DNA from: CAYLLT01 sp964591605
Lineage (GTDB): Bacteria; Planctomycetota; Phycisphaerae; UBA1845; PWPN01
Reading direction: 5' to 3'
DNA: 20,344 bases
Assembly (NCBI GenBank): GCA_964591605.1
Contig: CAZQEN010000109.1
Coordinates: 1-20,344, forward strand
The notes under the pieces were generated by a model, which was not told the origin of the DNA, searched no databases, and was given only the letters and a program-made list of their open reading frames with translations. Shown piece after piece: positions 17,316-20,344 of the stretch. Each line of letters opens with the position of its first letter. Positions within the stretch are counted from its first letter, which is position 1. Both the position numbers and the translations under genes were made by a program.

Positions 17316-18818
17316 ATGAAAACCCGTCTGAACCGACCGTGGGGGTCTGTCTCCGCCGGATTCTGCACGATGTCGCTGCTGCTGCTGACGGGTCAGGGTT
17401 GCCCCGCCCCCGATCCGGGCGATACGCCGCTGCCCGGCTCGACGACCATCCGCTCGCTGGAGGTCACGGACGCGGTGGCGGGGGCAACCGGCCGGATCCG
17501 GGTCACCCTCGTTGATCCGGTCTCCAGTGACACGAGCGTCACACTGGCCGGGAGCAATCCGGCGGTGGCGGACGTTCCCGTCACGCTCACCATCCCCCGG
17601 GGCAGCGCCTCGGGGACGGCGGACTACTCGGCCATCGCAGCCGGCATCGCCACCGTCACCGCATCGCTCGGCGCCAGCAGCGCCAGCGCACGGGTGGACG
17701 TCGTGACCTCCATCACGATCGAATCACTCACGCTGGACGAGATCCCGACGATCTCAGGCGCTCGCGTTGTGACCGGTCGGGCCTTCGGTGTGTCCATCGG
17801 GCTCAACGCGACCTCTGCTGCCGCCCAGATTGTCTCCCTCGCATCGAGCAATTCGAGCGTCGTCACCGTCCCGGCGTCGGTCACGGTGCCGGCTGAAACC
17901 GACTCTGTGGCGCTGCCGCTTGTGGCATCGGCGGCTGGTACTACCACGATCACCGCCGCATTGAGCGGGGCGTCGCGTACGCTCGATCTGACGGTGGTCG
18001 ACAGTCCATCCATTACCTCGATCACCGTCGGGCCCACTCTGCTGACCGGTTCATCATCGGAGTTGCTCATTTCGGCCGATGTCTCGCCGGCGGCAGACAC
18101 GGCCATCAGCCTCGCCTCCAGCAACCCGGCCGTCCTCACGCTTCCGGCCACGATGGTCCTGCCGGCTGATCAGAGTTTCGCCCGCCTGCCCGTCACGGTT
18201 GGAACGACGGGCAGCACGCTGTTGACGGCCACGCTGGGCACCAGCCAGGTCACGACCGGCCTGTCCGTGGTGTCGCAGCTCGCGTTTCAATCGGTCAGCA
18301 TCGATTCGGCCCTCGAAGTGGGAGCGATCGGCCGCGTCTCGGTTTCATTGAACGCCCCGCCGCCAGTCGATACGACCGTGACGGTGACGGTGATACCGGC
18401 CGGAATCGTATCGGCGCCGCCTTCCGTCGTGGTCCCGGCCGGCATGGCATTCGCCAGCTTCCTGGTCCAGGCGATCGCGCCGGGCGAGGGGCTCCTGGGT
18501 TGCTCGTTCAACGGCATGGGCGCCGGGATTGCCATCAACGTCGTCAACGCCCCCAGCGTGGTCGTGCTGATCGGGAATGTGAAGGTGAACGAGCCGAGCC
18601 AGCTTGGCGTGGTGCTGAATGCCAAAGTCGCCGCGGATACGGTTGTGACGATCACCAACTCCAACCCGGCCGCGCTGACCGCGCCGGGCTCGGTCATCGT
18701 CCCGGCGGGCAGTTCGACGGCGAACTTCACGGTGGTGGGCGTGTCGGCGGTTCCGACGATCATCACTGCGGAGATCAACGGCAATGGCGTGAGCACGCCG
18801 TTCACACCCCTGCCATAG
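17316..18818 (+). CDS. Lipoprotein of five Ig-like repeats
   Basis: The 500-residue product has a basic and hydrophobic N-terminus ending at Cys29 (LLLLTGQGC), read as a lipoprotein signal although the lipobox is not canonical. Five tandem beta-sandwich repeats of about 88-98 residues follow, at roughly 44-130, 131-228, 231-318, 322-410 and 413-498. Each has a similar core: SNPA-type turn, a VTVPAG-type strand, then a T-x-T-A/I-x-A-x-L strand. The fourth repeat has the SNPA turn altered (IPAG), and the fifth ends without a further domain. The pattern is that of Ig-like or Big-type surface repeats. I infer an outer-surface or periplasmic structural/adhesive protein. ATG 17316 has a weak ribosome binding site and follows a small hairpin. 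No enzyme domain is seen. Confidence 0.8.
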   Translation: MKTRLNRPWGSVSAGFCTMSLLLLTGQGCPAPDPGDTPLPGSTTIRSLEVTDAVAGATGRIRVTLVDPVSSDTSVTLAGSNPAVADVPVTLTIPRGSASGTADYSAIAAGIATVTASLGASSASARVDVVTSITIESLTLDEIPTISGARVVTGRAFGVSIGLNATSAAAQIVSLASSNSSVVTVPASVTVPAETDSVALPLVASAAGTTTITAALSGASRTLDLTVVDSPSITSITVGPTLLTGSSSELLISADVSPAADTAISLASSNPAVLTLPATMVLPADQSFARLPVTVGTTGSTLLTATLGTSQVTTGLSVVSQLAFQSVSIDSALEVGAIGRVSVSLNAPPPVDTTVTVTVIPAGIVSAPPSVVVPAGMAFASFLVQAIAPGEGLLGCSFNGMGAGIAINVVNAPSVVVLIGNVKVNEPSQLGVVLNAKVAADTVVTITNSNPAALTAPGSVIVPAGSSTANFTVVGVSAVPTIITAEINGNGVSTPFTPLP

Positions 18819-19245
18819 CGATCAAACAGGGGGCGGGCCGCGCACGGCGCTCAACGACCGGCGGCCATTCACGAGCGGATCCGCGGTCTCCATCCGGTCA
18901 TGCCCGCCGCGTCATGACCACGCGTGACCGTGCAGGCCGACCGCCGCGCACCGGCCGATAACTCCGGTTGGAACGTCCGAAATCCACAAATGCCCCGCTC
19001 GGCCGGCCGAAAATCCCGGCGGAATCCCGTAAATAACTGACTATTCCAGTTGAGAAGCGTGGGCTGCCGCGCTATGCTCATACAACCGGAGGGGGGCCAG
19101 ACGCGGGCGTTCTGCCATCGTCGTGCCAGGCGAGGGGAAAGAGACACACCTCGAGGGGCCTCTCAGAACCATATTGCGTTGCTACGGCCGTGCCGGCGGG
19201 CAGGACCACTGCGCCGTCCAGGCCGTTTGGAGAGGAGAGGAATCT
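18819..19245. other. Intergenic region before PEP-CTERM gene 4
   Basis: These 427 bp hold no credible gene. They contain a 12-bp perfect palindrome (TCGGCCGGCCGA, 18999-19010), an AT-rich patch (about 19030-19050) directly before a promoter, and a leader of about 160 bases with G-rich stretches. A terminator for the lipoprotein gene is not evident. The frame of PEP-CTERM gene 4 is open back to 19123 but does not look coding there. Confidence 0.55.
19050..19078 (+). promoter_or_regulatory. Probable sigma70 promoter of PEP-CTERM gene 4
   Basis: TTGAGA (19050-19055) is followed after 17 bp by TATGCT (19073-19078), matching 5 and 4 of 6 consensus bases. An AT-rich stretch lies just upstream. It would give a leader of about 160 bases. 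Confidence 0.5.
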
Positions 19246-19965
19246 ATGCGCCGCATGGGTCATCACACCCTTCTGACCATGCTTGTCCTGGGGTCATCGG
19301 CTGCCCCGCTGTGGGCCGTCCCGATCACCACGCTGTTCAGCACCGGCGTCAACGATGCCGGTTTTCCGCTCGCCGACGGGGCGGTCGACCCGCACTGGCG
19401 GCTGGTGAGCAGTCCGGATGCCGCGTATCCCGGCTCCGCCGCCCCGACCATCAGCAACAGCGCTCCGCCTCTCCAGGGCGGCTATGTCCCCAACACACTG
19501 ACCTCCCGGTGGATCTCGGCGCGCCCGGACGGCGGCCACAATTTCCCGCGCAGCGACTGCAGCAGTGGCTGCACGACTGCGGACTATTACTTCCAGACCA
19601 CATTCGACCTGACCGGACTCGACCCCGACACCGTCGAAATCACCGGGCAGTGGGCCCTCGACGATTCGGGCTACATGCTGCTCAACGGCGCCCCCACCGG
19701 CGTCAGCCGACCGTATGTGCAGCGGCTCAACTGGAGCACTTGGGCATCGTTCATCCTCGACAGCGGATTCCTGCCCGGGCCCAACACGCTGACGGTGGTC
19801 GTCAACAACGGCTTTTTTCCGAACTCGGCGCTTCGTGACAACCCCACCGGGCTGCATGTCATGCTCAGCGGCACGGCGAGCGTCCCGGAGCCCGCGTCGG
19901 TTCTGCTGCTGATCGTTTCCGGTCTGATGCTGCCCCGATCCCGCCGGCCGTCCACGGCGCGGTAA
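19246..19965 (+). CDS. PEP-CTERM sorting-domain secreted protein 4
   Basis: The 239-residue product has a signal peptide ending near residue 24 (PLWA, then VPITTLFSTG). A beta-rich mature domain has features of a galactose-binding or CBM-like sandwich (DPHWRLVSSPD, YYFQTTFDLTGLD, WALDDSGYMLLNG, LTVVVNNGF). It ends in VPEP (213-216), a hydrophobic stretch and a basic tail. Two cysteines (SDCSSGCT) may form a disulfide. The exosortase signal implies export and membrane processing. ATG 19246 is preceded by AGAGGAGAGG at about 5 bases. The mature start resembles that of the partial gene downstream, so the two may be tandem paralogues. Ligand unknown. Confidence 0.88.
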   Translation: MRRMGHHTLLTMLVLGSSAAPLWAVPITTLFSTGVNDAGFPLADGAVDPHWRLVSSPDAAYPGSAAPTISNSAPPLQGGYVPNTLTSRWISARPDGGHNFPRSDCSSGCTTADYYFQTTFDLTGLDPDTVEITGQWALDDSGYMLLNGAPTGVSRPYVQRLNWSTWASFILDSGFLPGPNTLTVVVNNGFFPNSALRDNPTGLHVMLSGTASVPEPASVLLLIVSGLMLPRSRRPSTAR

Positions 19966-19984
19966 GAGGATCGGTCCGGGAACC

Positions 19985-20025
19985 GTCGCCGCGTCCGGTA
20001 ATAGCATGACGGAAAGGACGGCGAC
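19985..20025. repeat. Hairpin after PEP-CTERM gene 4
   Basis: GTCGCCGCGTCC (19985-19996) pairs with GGACGGCGAC (20016-20025), a 10-bp stem with a 2-base bulge. It lies 20 bp after the stop codon. No T-run follows, so it is a structured mRNA end rather than an intrinsic terminator. Confidence 0.5.
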
Positions 20026-20066
20026 AGAATAAGACGGCTGGCCTATGGTTTTGACACCTAAAAAGG

Positions 20067-20095
20067 TTGAAAAGCCTCTGGCGAAACGCTATTCT
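20067..20095 (+). promoter_or_regulatory. Promoter-like sequence before PEP-CTERM gene 5
   Basis: TTGAAA (20067-20072) and TATTCT (20090-20095) are separated by 17 bp, matching 5 and 4 of 6 consensus bases. A perfect TTGACA at 20051-20056 lies 16 bp further upstream without a good -10. Transcription would start near 20102 and meet the hairpin at 20143. Confidence 0.45.
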
Positions 20096-20142
20096 TGGAG
20101 TGAGCGGGGCGGGGGCCCCGGTGAACCAGGTACGCAGGCATG

Positions 20143-20179
20143 AGAGAGACGGCCCATCCGGGCGGCGTCTCTCTTTTTC
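20143..20179 (+). terminator. Strong intrinsic terminator hairpin
   Basis: AGAGAGACG (20143-20151) pairs exactly with CGTCTCTCT (20166-20174). Inside, GCCC/GGGC closes a 4-base loop with a 2-base bulge, and the T-run 20174-20178 follows. It may end the transcript of PEP-CTERM gene 4, or terminate a short RNA or act as an attenuator for the gene beginning at about 20248. Flanking bases CGCAGGC (20133-20139) and GCCTGCG (20192-20198) can pair around it. Confidence 0.8.
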
Positions 20180-20247
20180 GTTGATCCCGACGCCTGCGGA
20201 GTGGGGTGGCCAGGGCAGGAAGCCCGCGGAGGGGAAGCGAGGGGAAC

Positions 20248-20344
20248 GTGAGAAGCGTGATGCATCATCTGCCGCTGGCTCTGCTGGCCGCGGCATCGTG
20301 GGCGGCCGCGTCCGCCCGGGCCGTACCCATCACCAGCCTCTACA
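20248..20344 (+). CDS. Start of a fifth exported protein, probably PEP-CTERM family
   Basis: The frame beginning at GTG 20248 is open to the right edge (32 codons). It encodes a signal peptide (HLPLALLAAASWAAASARA) followed by VPITSLY, close to the VPITTLF of the preceding gene's mature start. I infer a tandem paralogue. The start may instead be GTG 20257 or ATG 20260; G-rich ribosome binding sites (GGAGGGG, GAGGGG) lie at about 20228-20244. The C-terminal sorting tail is outside the window, so family membership rests on the N-terminus alone. Confidence 0.65.
   Translation, partial: MRSVMHHLPLALLAAASWAAASARAVPITSLY

Noticed and set aside
20101..20180. SRP RNA or c-di-GMP riboswitch, suggested by GGTGAACCAGG and GAAAAGCC words
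   Set aside because: The conserved SRP GGAAGGAAGCAGCC-type core and the riboswitch tetraloop/receptor layout are missing.

Overview
The window is GC-rich, densely coded bacterial chromosome. I infer a planctomycete, probably of the Phycisphaerae type. The reasons are four complete and one partial secreted proteins with PEP-CTERM sorting tails, a very long Pro/Ala-rich IF-2, a HEAT-like plus PDZ secreted protein of a planctomycete style, and intergenic repeat hairpins. There is no rRNA, so this is not phylogenetic proof. I see no tRNA, rRNA, CRISPR array, transposase or phage gene.

Left half (1-10634, all minus strand). Reading in the direction of transcription (right to left): an orphan CUT1-type sugar ABC ATPase with a consensus sigma70 promoter and an intrinsic terminator; then a conserved translation/transcription block nusA - infB - ylxP (DUF503) - rbfA. 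It continues through an HhH-GPD (endonuclease III-like) gene that lacks the iron-sulfur cysteines and catalytic lysine, then hisG (long form, TTG start), then a TPR lipoprotein that runs off the left edge. rbfA, the HhH gene and hisG are tightly coupled (4-bp overlap, then a 10-bp gap). Two families of short-word repeats, each folded as inverted arms, fill the infB-ylxP and ylxP-rbfA gaps. rimP and ylxR, often found with nusA-infB elsewhere, are absent here.

Right half (11024-20344). Three plus-strand PEP-CTERM genes come first, the second and third being apparent paralogues. They are followed by a CNT-family nucleoside transporter on the plus strand. A minus-strand pair (APH-fold phosphotransferase, then a two-PDZ secreted protein) converges on the transporter. 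On the plus strand there follow a lipoprotein built of five Ig-like repeats, a fourth PEP-CTERM gene, and the start of a fifth whose mature N-terminus resembles the fourth. No exosortase is encoded here, so the sorting enzyme must lie elsewhere.

The least ordinary signals are the inverted repeat-word hairpins around ylxP, the degenerate endonuclease III homologue inside the ribosome-assembly operon, and a strong terminator hairpin in the leader of the last PEP-CTERM gene, downstream of a promoter-like sequence (small RNA or attenuator). No clearly new multi-gene system is visible; these are leads rather than discoveries.
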